From Verrucomicrobiia bacterium (GTDB lineage Bacteria > Verrucomicrobiota > Verrucomicrobiia > Limisphaerales > JADLHS01): a stretch of DNA of 64,000 bases. Below, one piece after another: positions 17,509 through 24,967 of this stretch (position 1 is the first letter of the stretch; each line of letters starts with the position of its first letter). The notes below the pieces were generated by a model that did not search any database, was not told where the DNA came from, and saw only the letters and a program-made list of their open reading frames with translations. Location of the stretch: assembly GCA_026125285.1 (NCBI GenBank), contig JAHCLO010000010.1, positions 124,001 through 188,000 on the forward strand, in the 5' to 3' direction. The translations under genes were made by a program, and so were the position numbers.

Positions 17509-20500
17509 TCATTTGGTTGTGGAGGCGAGGGGGCGCGTCTGAAAAAACAGGGGATACGGCAGGGCCGGATGATTCTGTGCGTCACGGAAACTGTCGAATC
17601 TTTCGAGGTTGATCCACAACGCATACGTCCGGCCCGGGCGCAGTTTCACCGGCAGGACACAGGTGCGCAGATCCACGTAATGGATCTCGCCCACCCGCTC
17701 GGGAAAGGTTTCCTCGGATACCTGACAAAACGCCCACATTTGATTCGTGAGCATGTCTTTGCTGAAGGTGACCCGAATTTCGCTCAACGCGGGATCCACG
17801 TCCGCCGCGCCTGCTTCTGGAACGGTTTTCACGACCACGGGCGGCGGGATTTCCATGCTCCCGTTCACCGGGGATGAATGCGCGACTGAACGCTGCTGTT
17901 CCCGCGCCAAGTCCGCCATGCGTTCGCCGATGCGCCGAAACGCGCGGGCATACTCCTCGTTGTGTTGCGCGAGCCGCCGGACCTTTTCCCAGTCACCTTC
18001 ATCCAGCGCCCGCCGGACCTTGGCAATGTCATTGAATATGCCCACCGGAAATTCCAGGTCCGTCCCCTGCACCACCGCATTGAAGTTGGTCAACAATTCG
18101 AGCAAGCGCCGGGTGCCCGTCCGAGCGGCGGCCAGATTTGTTGCAGTAAACGCCGCGTCAAACTCGTGTCCAAAGTCTTCGATGTGGTTGAACAAAGCGA
18201 CCGCGCGGATTTCATCGAATCCAACTTTGGCCGGGCGCCCGCCTGCGGCGGGCTGCAAGGCGAAGTCGCGGCTCACACTACGGATGCCAAGTGCGCGAGG
18301 ACCGAGATTGGTGGTCAAGGTGGTGTGATCTGGCGCGGAGATTGCAACTGGCTTGCCTTCGGCATACCAACCCACGTAAAGAGTGAAACGCCCGTTCTGA
18401 TCGGCCCGCGCGTCGGCCGGATCGCCTTTCTCGCGGGCGCGCGCCGAGCGGGGCAACAATCTCAATTCCGCATTGGCCACGGGCTGGCCGGTTTGAGCAT
18501 CCACAACGGCACCCCGAACAAAAACACTCGTCGGCACGAACAGTTGTCCCAATCCAAGCGCCAGTGCCAGCGCAATGACAGTGCCCGCCACCACGCCCGT
18601 TCTTCGCCCCCGCGTCGCCCACCAGCAGAAACCGTAAAGCGCCGCCACCGGCAGGGGTGTCTGAAAGAGATTCCATTTGATCCGGCCTTCCGAGATCTGC
18701 CACAGCGTCCAACCCGACGCGATGAGCAGCGCCGCTGTGCCCTCGCGTTTCCAACCGGCCAAGAACCCGGCCAGGATCAGCCCCAGCGCGACGAAGTTCA
18801 GTTGCACGCCTTCCGGCTGCGAAGCGATCGGGGGCAAACCTTCCGCCAGGATGAACATGCCGAAGAAAGCGAGCAGCAACGTGCCAAGGATGCGCGCCAT
18901 CCAGCGCGCCCCGACGACCCACGGTGAGGATGCCTGCTGCGGTTCCGCCGCTCGTCTTGACAGCCCCGCCCGCGCCGCGTCACGCACCGCTCCCCAAGGC
19001 CGAAAATGCCGCTGACTCCCGGCGAGCATGAGCCAAAGCAGCGCGATTCCGCTTGCGAGAACCAGCATCGGCAGCAGCAGCCAGTCATACGTGTGCGCCA
19101 GGTCTCCCAGTTGCAACATCACCCTTTGCCCCCCGGTCAAAACCGTGTTTTGCGCCGCTGCTCGTTCCACGATCAGCGGTTGGACATAGACCCAGAATCC
19201 GCAGAGTACCCAGCCGCCCAGCGAGGCGATCAGCAACATCGCCGCCAGCAAGGACTGGAGTGCGGATCGCGGCCGTTGAGCGGCTGCGGACGACTCTGGT
19301 GCCGGCACATCCAGCTTTTTCAACTGCGCCACCGGCAGCTTGAAACTGCGATAGAATCCAAACGCAAACATCGCAATAAGGAAGCCCAGCAGACCACCCA
19401 CAAGAAATCCGGCGTGCAGCGTCCCAATCACCGGCGATAAAAGGGTCACGACCAACAGCCAGGCGACGCAGTAGATTCCGGCCAGCATGAACGCGTCCTG
19501 CGCGACCCCCGGCCAATGGATCACCCGCCGACCTTCCCGCACCACGACCAACGGCGCAAACCAGCGCTGGAAGGCGCGCGGGGCGGGCGCGGGGGCGGGC
19601 CCACTCACCCCTGCCGTTTTGTTTGGCGGTGATGCGGCAATTGTCTCCACGTCCGTCTTTACCTCGCTCGCATGCTGGTAACGACGCTCCGGCTCCTTTT
19701 CCAGCGCGTGCAGCACCACTTCATCCAGCCGCACGTCCACCTGCACCTTCTTTGACGGTGATTGAAATTTACCCAACGGCAATTCGCCGGTCAGCATTTC
19801 GTAAAACACCACCCCCAACGAATAAATGTCCGCCCGATGATCCACTTTTTGCGGAGTTTCCACCTGCTCCGGCGCCATGTAATGCGGCGTGCCGAGCCGG
19901 TCTTTGGCACCTGTCAACGATGCACCCGTGGCCTGCGCGCCGAGAATCTTGGCGATGCCGAAGTCGGCAATCTTCACCCGGCCCTGCTTGTCGAGCAGAA
20001 TGTTCTCCGGCTTGATGTCACGATGGACGATGCCGCGTTCGTGGGCGAATTGCAGCGCCTCGCAAATCTTCGGCACAATGGTCAGCGCCTCCTCGGGGGA
20101 CAACTTTTTCCTCTGCAACAACTGCCGCAACGCCAGGCCGTCCACGTATTCCATCAGCAGATAATGAAAGCCGCCCGCCTCGCCGAAATCATAAACCGCC
20201 ACAATGTCCGGATGACTCAGCCGCGCCAGCGCGCGGGCCTCCTGTTGAAAACGCGCCGTGAATTCTGTGTCTGAGATGCCGCTGTCCCGACTGCGGATCA
20301 GGATCTTGAGTGCCACGAACCGGTCAAGCTTCGGCTGCCGGGCCTTATAGACCACGCCCATGCCACCGCGTCCGAGACATTCGAGAATCTCCAGTTGGGG
20401 AAAGTGCGGCGTGATTTCTTCAATTGTTGGCACGGGCCGGGTTGGCTTGGCTGCTGCCATGCCACCCGGGCCGACTTCGCCGGTTTCGGCCAGTCCGGCT

Positions 20501-20586
20501 TGAAGCATGCACTCCGGGCAGATGCCCTCGAGTGCCGTCGCCGGCACCGGCTTCCCGCAATGCGGACATGTGGTTTCCGTCGCCAT
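17509..20586 (-). CDS. Multidomain serine/threonine protein kinase with zinc ribbon, membrane helices and exported Ig-like tail
   Basis: The 1025-residue protein opens with a zinc ribbon (CPHC at 7-10, CPEC at 23-26). A Hanks-type kinase follows, with GRGGMG (72-77), Lys94, HRDIKPEN (188-195), DFG (208-210) and MAPEQV, so it should be active. About seven hydrophobic segments lie between residues 350 and 700. Next comes a carboxypeptidase-regulatory-like beta domain (VRGAVVDAQTGQPVANAELR), a helical stretch, and a C-terminal Ig-like domain (PPVVVKTVPEAGAADVDPAL, YALWINLERFDSFRDA). The kinase end should be cytoplasmic and the tail outside, making it a possible transmembrane sensor. The two downstream genes carry the same Ig-like domain. 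Confidence 0.92.
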   Translation of the reverse strand: MATETTCPHCGKPVPATALEGICPECMLQAGLAETGEVGPGGMAAAKPTRPVPTIEEITPHFPQLEILECLGRGGMGVVYKARQPKLDRFVALKILIRSRDSGISDTEFTARFQQEARALARLSHPDIVAVYDFGEAGGFHYLLMEYVDGLALRQLLQRKKLSPEEALTIVPKICEALQFAHERGIVHRDIKPENILLDKQGRVKIADFGIAKILGAQATGASLTGAKDRLGTPHYMAPEQVETPQKVDHRADIYSLGVVFYEMLTGELPLGKFQSPSKKVQVDVRLDEVVLHALEKEPERRYQHASEVKTDVETIAASPPNKTAGVSGPAPAPAPRAFQRWFAPLVVVREGRRVIHWPGVAQDAFMLAGIYCVAWLLVVTLLSPVIGTLHAGFLVGGLLGFLIAMFAFGFYRSFKLPVAQLKKLDVPAPESSAAAQRPRSALQSLLAAMLLIASLGGWVLCGFWVYVQPLIVERAAAQNTVLTGGQRVMLQLGDLAHTYDWLLLPMLVLASGIALLWLMLAGSQRHFRPWGAVRDAARAGLSRRAAEPQQASSPWVVGARWMARILGTLLLAFFGMFILAEGLPPIASQPEGVQLNFVALGLILAGFLAGWKREGTAALLIASGWTLWQISEGRIKWNLFQTPLPVAALYGFCWWATRGRRTGVVAGTVIALALALGLGQLFVPTSVFVRGAVVDAQTGQPVANAELRLLPRSARAREKGDPADARADQNGRFTLYVGWYAEGKPVAISAPDHTTLTTNLGPRALGIRSVSRDFALQPAAGGRPAKVGFDEIRAVALFNHIEDFGHEFDAAFTATNLAAARTGTRRLLELLTNFNAVVQGTDLEFPVGIFNDIAKVRRALDEGDWEKVRRLAQHNEEYARAFRRIGERMADLAREQQRSVAHSSPVNGSMEIPPPVVVKTVPEAGAADVDPALSEIRVTFSKDMLTNQMWAFCQVSEETFPERVGEIHYVDLRTCVLPVKLRPGRTYALWINLERFDSFRDAQNHPALPYPLFFQTRPLASTTK

Positions 20587-20916
20587 ACTTGTCCCTCATC
20601 CTATACAAAGGATTTCCCAGCCCGAGGTTACGCTTCAAGAACCGAAAACCGAACAACGACATTCGGCTTTCCACGACTCATCCCATTGAATCGCAATTCC
20701 CTCTGCCGCCGGTCTAGGGCCGGCTGATGGTGCTCGATTTACCACTCGCGTTCGTTGGCTCTATCGCTTCGAGCCTTCGATCAACGCACGTGCAAAACCG
20801 CCAGCACGTCGGGACTCGGTGCCACCACACAAAGTCACAACTTTGTCACGTCGGCGGCTGCGGCTTGCTCATGGTGGCTTCCCGAACGGAAAATTCCCAT
20901 GCCATGGCTTGTCGTA
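20587..20916. other. Gap between kinase gene and Smr gene
   Basis: These 330 bases should contain the kinase promoter, but no convincing -35/-10 pair was found on the minus strand. A GTCACAACTTTGTCAC stretch near 20828 is the only notable motif. No gene is seen. Confidence 0.35.
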
Positions 20917-21204
20917 TCATGTTGCGCGCGGGCTGGCCGGATGCAGATGCACAATCGTCGCGCCCCAGCCGCCGAACGGTTCGCTGGCCAGCGCGAAGGA
21001 TGCCACGTCCGGATGTTTCGCGAGGATGGAATGGACGGTGCGGCGCAAGTTGCCAATGCCTTTGCCGTGAATGATGCGCACACGAAGGATGCCGCGCTGC
21101 AAACACTCGGCCAGGTAGTCTGGCACCAGGTCTTTGATCTCGCGCGGCTGGAATGTGTGCAGGTCCAGCACACCGTCTATCGGCAGTTGAATCGGCTCAT
21201 CCAT
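20917..21204 (-). CDS. Smr-domain protein
   Basis: This 95-residue stand-alone Smr (MutS2 C-terminal-like) domain has LDLHTFQPREIKDLVPDYL at the start and RIIHGKGIGNLRR with the conserved HGKG turn, ending in GGWGATIVHL. Smr domains bind or nick nucleic acids, and recent work on the family points to roles in ribosome rescue and DNA repair. The start MDEPIQLPIDG was chosen over an ATG 15 codons upstream that adds unrelated residues. It is divergent from the zinc peptidase gene, with about 90 bases between them. Confidence 0.85.
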   Translation of the reverse strand: MDEPIQLPIDGVLDLHTFQPREIKDLVPDYLAECLQRGILRVRIIHGKGIGNLRRTVHSILAKHPDVASFALASEPFGGWGATIVHLHPASPRAT

Positions 21205-21258
21205 GCATCGCAGATTACCCCGGACGATCCCGGCTGAACAAGGCGACATTCGTCACAC

Positions 21259-21287
21259 TTGCCCACTCTCTGCCCGCCTGCTACGGT
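21259..21287 (+). promoter_or_regulatory. Candidate sigma70-type promoter, leaderless layout
   Basis: TTGCCC (21259-21264), a 17-base spacer and TACGGT (21282-21287) stand 7 bases before the ATG at 21295. If correct, transcription would start at or next to the start codon, so the mRNA would lack a Shine-Dalgarno leader, and none is visible. The same arrangement recurs at other plus-strand genes here. Confidence 0.45.
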
Positions 21288-21294
21288 CGCGCCG

Positions 21295-22314
21295 ATGGAA
21301 GCCGGCGACTGGGTGAATCTCAGCGATGACGAGTTGTTGGAGAAACGCATCTCCCAACTCGGCCTGAAACTCGACGGCACGGAAGTCCACCCTCTCATCC
21401 TGCGGCTTTACGAGGAATTGACGCAGAAGGGTCTGGTGTTTCACCCGCCCTGCCACGTCGGCGATGAATGGTTCGTGCCGGTTGGCGTGCCCGCCATCTT
21501 CATTCCGTTTTTTCTCGCGCATGACCGGTTGCGCAAGCTCGAACGCAGGCTGATGCTGGAGGTGGAAGGGGAAACGGCCGAGTGGTTCATGAAACTCATC
21601 CGGCACGAGGCGGCGCACGCCTACTTCTACGCTTACCAGTTTCAGAAAAAGACCAAGTGGCGGCGCGTCTTTGGCGCCACTTCCAACGAGGAAACGCCAC
21701 AGTTTTATCGGCCCCGTCCGTACAGCCGGTCCTACGTGGTGAATCTGGACGACTGGTACGCCCAGAGCCATCCCGACGAGGACTTTGCCGAGACGTTCGC
21801 GGTCTGGCTCACGCCGGGACTGGATTGGCGCGCGCGCTACAAGGATTGGAAGGCGCTGCACAAACTCGAGTACGTGGACGAATTGATGCGTTCACTGGCC
21901 GGCAAGCCGCCGGTGCATCAGCCAGCGTACCAGCCGGCGGAGCACGACTGCCTCAACATCAAGCTCAAGACCTATTACGCGCGCAAACGCAAGCTCTACG
22001 AGGATTCCTATCCCGACTTTTACGACAACGACCTCAAACAACTCTTCGCGGCGGGCGCGGACGTGGCAGGCCGCGTGCAAGCGTCCGTCTATCTGCGCCA
22101 TCACCGGCGGCAATTGATGGACGCCGTCTGCCAGTGGACGAACGAGAAAAAATACCGGGTCAACAAGCTGGTGGCCCGCTTGATTGAGCGTTGCGATCAG
22201 TTGGACCTTTACATCAAAGGCTATGACCCCAGGCAAAACCTGCAGGTGTCTGCCTATATCACCACGCTGGTGATGAATTACCTCTTCACCGGACGATTCA
22301 AACGCACGAAGTAA
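21295..22314 (+). CDS. Putative zinc-binding metallopeptidase
   Basis: The 339-residue protein carries a gluzincin-type site: HEAAH at residues 104-108 (LIRHEAAHAYFYAY) and a downstream Glu167 in HPDEDFAETFAVWL as third ligand. These are the marks of the putative zinc-binding metallopeptidase family common in Planctomycetes and Verrucomicrobia. It has no signal peptide and so is probably cytosolic. The start MEAGDWVNLS was preferred to an ATG at 21259 because of the promoter in front of it. It ends 4 bases before an ATP-grasp gene, so the two form an operon. The substrate is unknown. Confidence 0.8.
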   Translation: MEAGDWVNLSDDELLEKRISQLGLKLDGTEVHPLILRLYEELTQKGLVFHPPCHVGDEWFVPVGVPAIFIPFFLAHDRLRKLERRLMLEVEGETAEWFMKLIRHEAAHAYFYAYQFQKKTKWRRVFGATSNEETPQFYRPRPYSRSYVVNLDDWYAQSHPDEDFAETFAVWLTPGLDWRARYKDWKALHKLEYVDELMRSLAGKPPVHQPAYQPAEHDCLNIKLKTYYARKRKLYEDSYPDFYDNDLKQLFAAGADVAGRVQASVYLRHHRRQLMDAVCQWTNEKKYRVNKLVARLIERCDQLDLYIKGYDPRQNLQVSAYITTLVMNYLFTGRFKRTK

Positions 22315-22318
22315 GCCC

Positions 22319-23338
22319 GTGAAACCCAAACTCAAAATCCTCGCCCTCTTTGACGCCATCGCCCCGACCACGCTGGATCAGGACCTGAGCGCGGAGTTGA
22401 AAACCGACGATTGGAAGACCGAGGCGAACATCCTTGCGGCCCTCGGCGAGCTTGGCCACACCTTCGAGCACCTTGCCATTTTCGATGATCTCGACCTGTT
22501 GCGGCAAAAAATCCAGAGCTACGAGCCGGAACTGATTTTCAACCTCGCGGATCAGTTCAAGAACAACCGCGCCTTCGATCAGAACATCGTGTCGTATCTC
22601 GAACTGCACGGCGTGCCGTTTACCGGTTGCGGTTCAACCGGACTGACCCTCTGCAAACAAAAGGGCATCTCGAAGAAAATCCTGGGCTACCATCGCATTC
22701 GCGTGCCCGAGTTCACGGTGATTCCGCGCGGCAAACGCCAGGCCCGGCCCAAACGGCTCAAGTTTCCCATCCTGGTGAAACCCTTGAAGGAGGAGGCGTC
22801 CTACGGCATTTCGCAGGCGTCATTCGTCGAGACCGATGAACAGTTCAAAGAGCGTGTCCAGTTTCTCCACGAGAAGACCGGCAACGATGTCATTGCCGAG
22901 GAATACATCGAAGGCCGCGAACTTTATGTGAGCCTGCTGGGCAATCACCGTTTGCAGGTATTTCCCATTCGCGAACTCGTCTTTCAGGAGGTGCCGCCGG
23001 ACGAACCCAAGATCGCCACCTACAAGGCCAAGTGGGACGAGGAATACCGCAAACGCTGGGGCTTGCAGAACCGTTTCGCCGAAGGGCTTGATCCCGCCGT
23101 GGTGCGCCAGATCGAGCAAACCTGCAAGCGCATCTATCGGTTGCTCACCATTGACGGCTACGCGCGCATTGACCTGCGCCTCACCGCGAACAACGAGATT
23201 TACTTCATCGAAGCCAACCCCAATCCGATCCTCGCGGCGGACGAAGATTTCGCGCAATCCGCCGCCAAGGCGAGCCTGCTCTACCCGCAATTGATTGATC
23301 GCATTGTGCGCCTGGGCCTGAACACGGTGCGGGATTGA
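22319..23338 (+). CDS. ATP-grasp ligase, D-alanine--D-alanine ligase-like
   Basis: This 339-residue protein starts with GTG. Its ATP-grasp fold shows KFPILVKPLKEEASYGISQA (ATP lysine), NDVIAEEYIEGRELYVSLLG (hinge) and GYARIDLRLT with NEIYFIEANPNPIL (metal ligands Asp, Glu, Asn). It is shorter and more divergent than housekeeping Ddl. Such enzymes join an amine to a carboxylate through an acyl phosphate. The tight coupling to the zinc peptidase suggests that one makes and the other processes a peptide-like compound. That is inference; the substrates are not known. Confidence 0.85.
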   Translation: MKPKLKILALFDAIAPTTLDQDLSAELKTDDWKTEANILAALGELGHTFEHLAIFDDLDLLRQKIQSYEPELIFNLADQFKNNRAFDQNIVSYLELHGVPFTGCGSTGLTLCKQKGISKKILGYHRIRVPEFTVIPRGKRQARPKRLKFPILVKPLKEEASYGISQASFVETDEQFKERVQFLHEKTGNDVIAEEYIEGRELYVSLLGNHRLQVFPIRELVFQEVPPDEPKIATYKAKWDEEYRKRWGLQNRFAEGLDPAVVRQIEQTCKRIYRLLTIDGYARIDLRLTANNEIYFIEANPNPILAADEDFAQSAAKASLLYPQLIDRIVRLGLNTVRD

Positions 23339-23344
23339 ACGGGT

Positions 23345-23976
23345 TATGCGGCTCATGGCCCAGGGGCGATTGCACGCCTCGGCGGGCGCGACCCGGAGAC
23401 ACAATGGGCGCGGCCTTGGGATGGCCAGTGGCGGCTGGTGCTCATCGACGTGCCCACCGGACAGAACGCCCAGCGCGAGCGGCTGCGCCGCTACCTGCGC
23501 GACAAAGGCTTCGGCTACCTGCAAAGCAGCGTGTGGATCAGCCCCGATCCGCTGGCGCGGGAACGCAAGATTCTCGGAGGCGGCAAGATCAATGTTGAAT
23601 CGCTGATCCTCCTGGAAGCGCGACCGCGCGCACGTTCCCTCGCCCATCGGATGGGAGAGGGTGGCCGCCAGGCCGGGTGAGGGGTTGAGGCTGCGCGGAA
23701 ATCGTCGCGGGCGCGTGGGACTTCGAGCGCATCAACCGCCGCTATGCCCGGCATCTGAAGGTGCTGGCGGAGCGACCGGGCGGCGCGCTCTGAAATCTGA
23801 AATCTGGCATCTGCAATCCAGCGAAGCGTGGGCTGCCCGGCCGGATCCTGCCGTCGGATTATCTGGGGCAACCGGCGTGGCGGCGGCGGGTGGAAGTGCT
23901 GCGCGACGCCGGCCGGCAACTGTCCCGAATGCTTTCGGGATTCAACCCCGAAAAAACCGGCGCAGCCCGCGCGTGA
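23345..23976 (+). pseudogene. PaaX-family regulator, degraded
   Basis: Three pieces of one protein appear in different frames. The first is LGGRDPETQWARPWDGQWRL plus VLIDVPTGQNAQRERLRRYL, then GFGYLQSSVWISPDPLARER (to about 23620). The second is EIVAGAWDFERINRRYARHL ending at 23793. The third is RILPSDYLGQPAWRRRVEVL plus RDAGRQL, closing with tga at 23974-23976. Together they cover the Cas2-like middle domain and C-terminus of a PaaX regulator (phenylacetate-type repressor). The DNA-binding N-terminus is missing. A frame change lies near 23377 and a repeat is inserted near 23626-23697. Confidence 0.7.
23626..23697. repeat. Short palindromic repeat inserted in the PaaX-like gene
   Basis: The segment contains CCCTCGCCCATCGGATGGGA and GAGGGTGGCCGCCAGGCCGG. 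The inner part CCATCGGATGG is palindromic and CCCTC...GAGGG pairs around it. Coding resemblance to PaaX stops at its left edge and resumes in another frame at its right edge, so it is a late insertion. Confidence 0.6.
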
Positions 23977-23988
23977 CGCAGGACAACC

Positions 23989-24010
23989 TTTTGTTGCATA
24001 TGCAACAAAA
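23989..24010. promoter_or_regulatory. Perfect 22-bp palindrome
   Basis: TTTTGTTGCAT is followed directly by its exact complement ATGCAACAAAA. The centre TTGCATATGCAA looks like an operator for a dimeric helix-turn-helix regulator, or the arms of a small mobile repeat. It sits 13 bases after the PaaX-like pseudogene ends. No gene starts close enough to name a target. Confidence 0.5.
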
Positions 24011-24044
24011 GATCGGTCATGGCAATCGTGCTGCGGTTGGCTGA

Positions 24045-24180
24045 CTGGGAAGGGCTGAAAGCCCGAAAGAAAATAGCCCAGGGCAAAGCGAGTGGTGGCC
24101 GTGCGCGAGCACCGAGCGACGCCCTGGGTCAACCGTCCACAAAATTTCCAAGCCCTGAGAGGGCGGTAGAATCGCTCTTC
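24045..24180. repeat. Intergenic element with paired AGGGCTGAAAGCCC-type palindromes
   Basis: The stretch contains GGAAGGGCTGAAAGCCCGAA, then GCCCAGGGC, its partner GCCCTGGGTC after a short interval, and AAGCCCTGAGAGGGCGGTAG at the end. The parts pair within and between each other. I recall similar sequences as dispersed elements in related genomes, but only this copy was seen in the window. Confidence 0.5.
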
Positions 24181-24889
24181 AACTCGGCGCGTTGCTTGAA
24201 CCTTTGCCCCGATTGCATTCCAAGCAGGCAGTGATGAGATTTTCCAACTCGTCTTTCCCACCTTGAGCTACGGAAATCTTGTGGTCCGCCTCAAGGATGA
24301 CATCAGGCGGACGTTTGCCACAGTAGCAGCAAGTGAAGGAATCGCGGGCAAACACCTGCCAGCGCAATTTTGGATTCAAAGCTGTGCGAGCCGACTTCAT
24401 CTTGGATTTCTTCCCGGAGCTTAACTCCGAGAAAATGGAGTATTCGCGACATTCGGTGTAGTGACACGGCGTGACCCCAGCCCAATGCCATTGAGGGTCG
24501 TTGGAGTCAGCGCTCTCCTTGGCCAAGCGTTCTGCGGCCAGACCAGAGTCAATTTCGTCTGCGTAGCGGTAGAGACCGCTGGCGAACAGGCCGAAGATGT
24601 TCTTTGAGACTTCCGGGCAGAAGTTGGAAACGGAGGAGAACTTGCCGTCCGCGTGAGCGATGCCTGGCTCTTCTTCGGCTATCGTCGGCTTCAGAGACGC
24701 CCACTTCTTATCAAGCCGTGCCTTGTCTTCATCCGAAATCTTGGTCGTGATGCTGGCGTTTCCCAGCAACCAAATGCTCGCGTAGTAGCGAGGACAAAGT
24801 TCTGCGCTTGCGATTGGGCATCGTTTCGGCAGTTTGGCCTTGGCGCTCTGGGACGAATACCAGTCAAAATCTGGGACAATGTTTTTCAC
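24179..24889 (-). CDS. HNH endonuclease with conserved Cys/His N-terminal domain
   Basis: This protein of about 236 residues has a C-terminal HNH nuclease: LRWQVFARDSFTCCYCGKRP, then DVILEADHKISVAQGGKDEL and ENLITACLECNRGKG. The Asp202-His203 pair is catalytic, and zinc cysteines sit at 187-190, 222 and 225. Residues 1-155 are a separate domain with Cys24, Cys32 (CPIASAELCPRYYASIW), Cys90 (NFCPEV), His143 and Cys147 (CHYTECREYSIF). I recall this domain fused to HNH in other bacteria but cannot name it. The GTG at 24889 gives the start MKNIVPDFDW; a TTG four codons upstream is open too. It follows the kinase-TPR gene by 78 bases, so it is probably co-transcribed. GC content looks lower than average. 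Confidence 0.85.
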   Translation of the reverse strand: MKNIVPDFDWYSSQSAKAKLPKRCPIASAELCPRYYASIWLLGNASITTKISDEDKARLDKKWASLKPTIAEEEPGIAHADGKFSSVSNFCPEVSKNIFGLFASGLYRYADEIDSGLAAERLAKESADSNDPQWHWAGVTPCHYTECREYSIFSELSSGKKSKMKSARTALNPKLRWQVFARDSFTCCYCGKRPPDVILEADHKISVAQGGKDELENLITACLECNRGKGSSNAPS

Positions 24890-24967
24890 ACAATACTGCA
24901 ATCATCCACGTTGGCGTGCAATGTGGCGAGCATGGAATCGCACGGCTCTCTCGCCCTGAAAGGCTGG

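Noticed and set aside
23438-23620. Cas2-like protein
   Set aside because: The ferredoxin-like stretch resembles Cas2, but the following NRRYARHL and SDYLGQPAWRRR parts show that it is a PaaX-type regulator relic; there is no repeat array.
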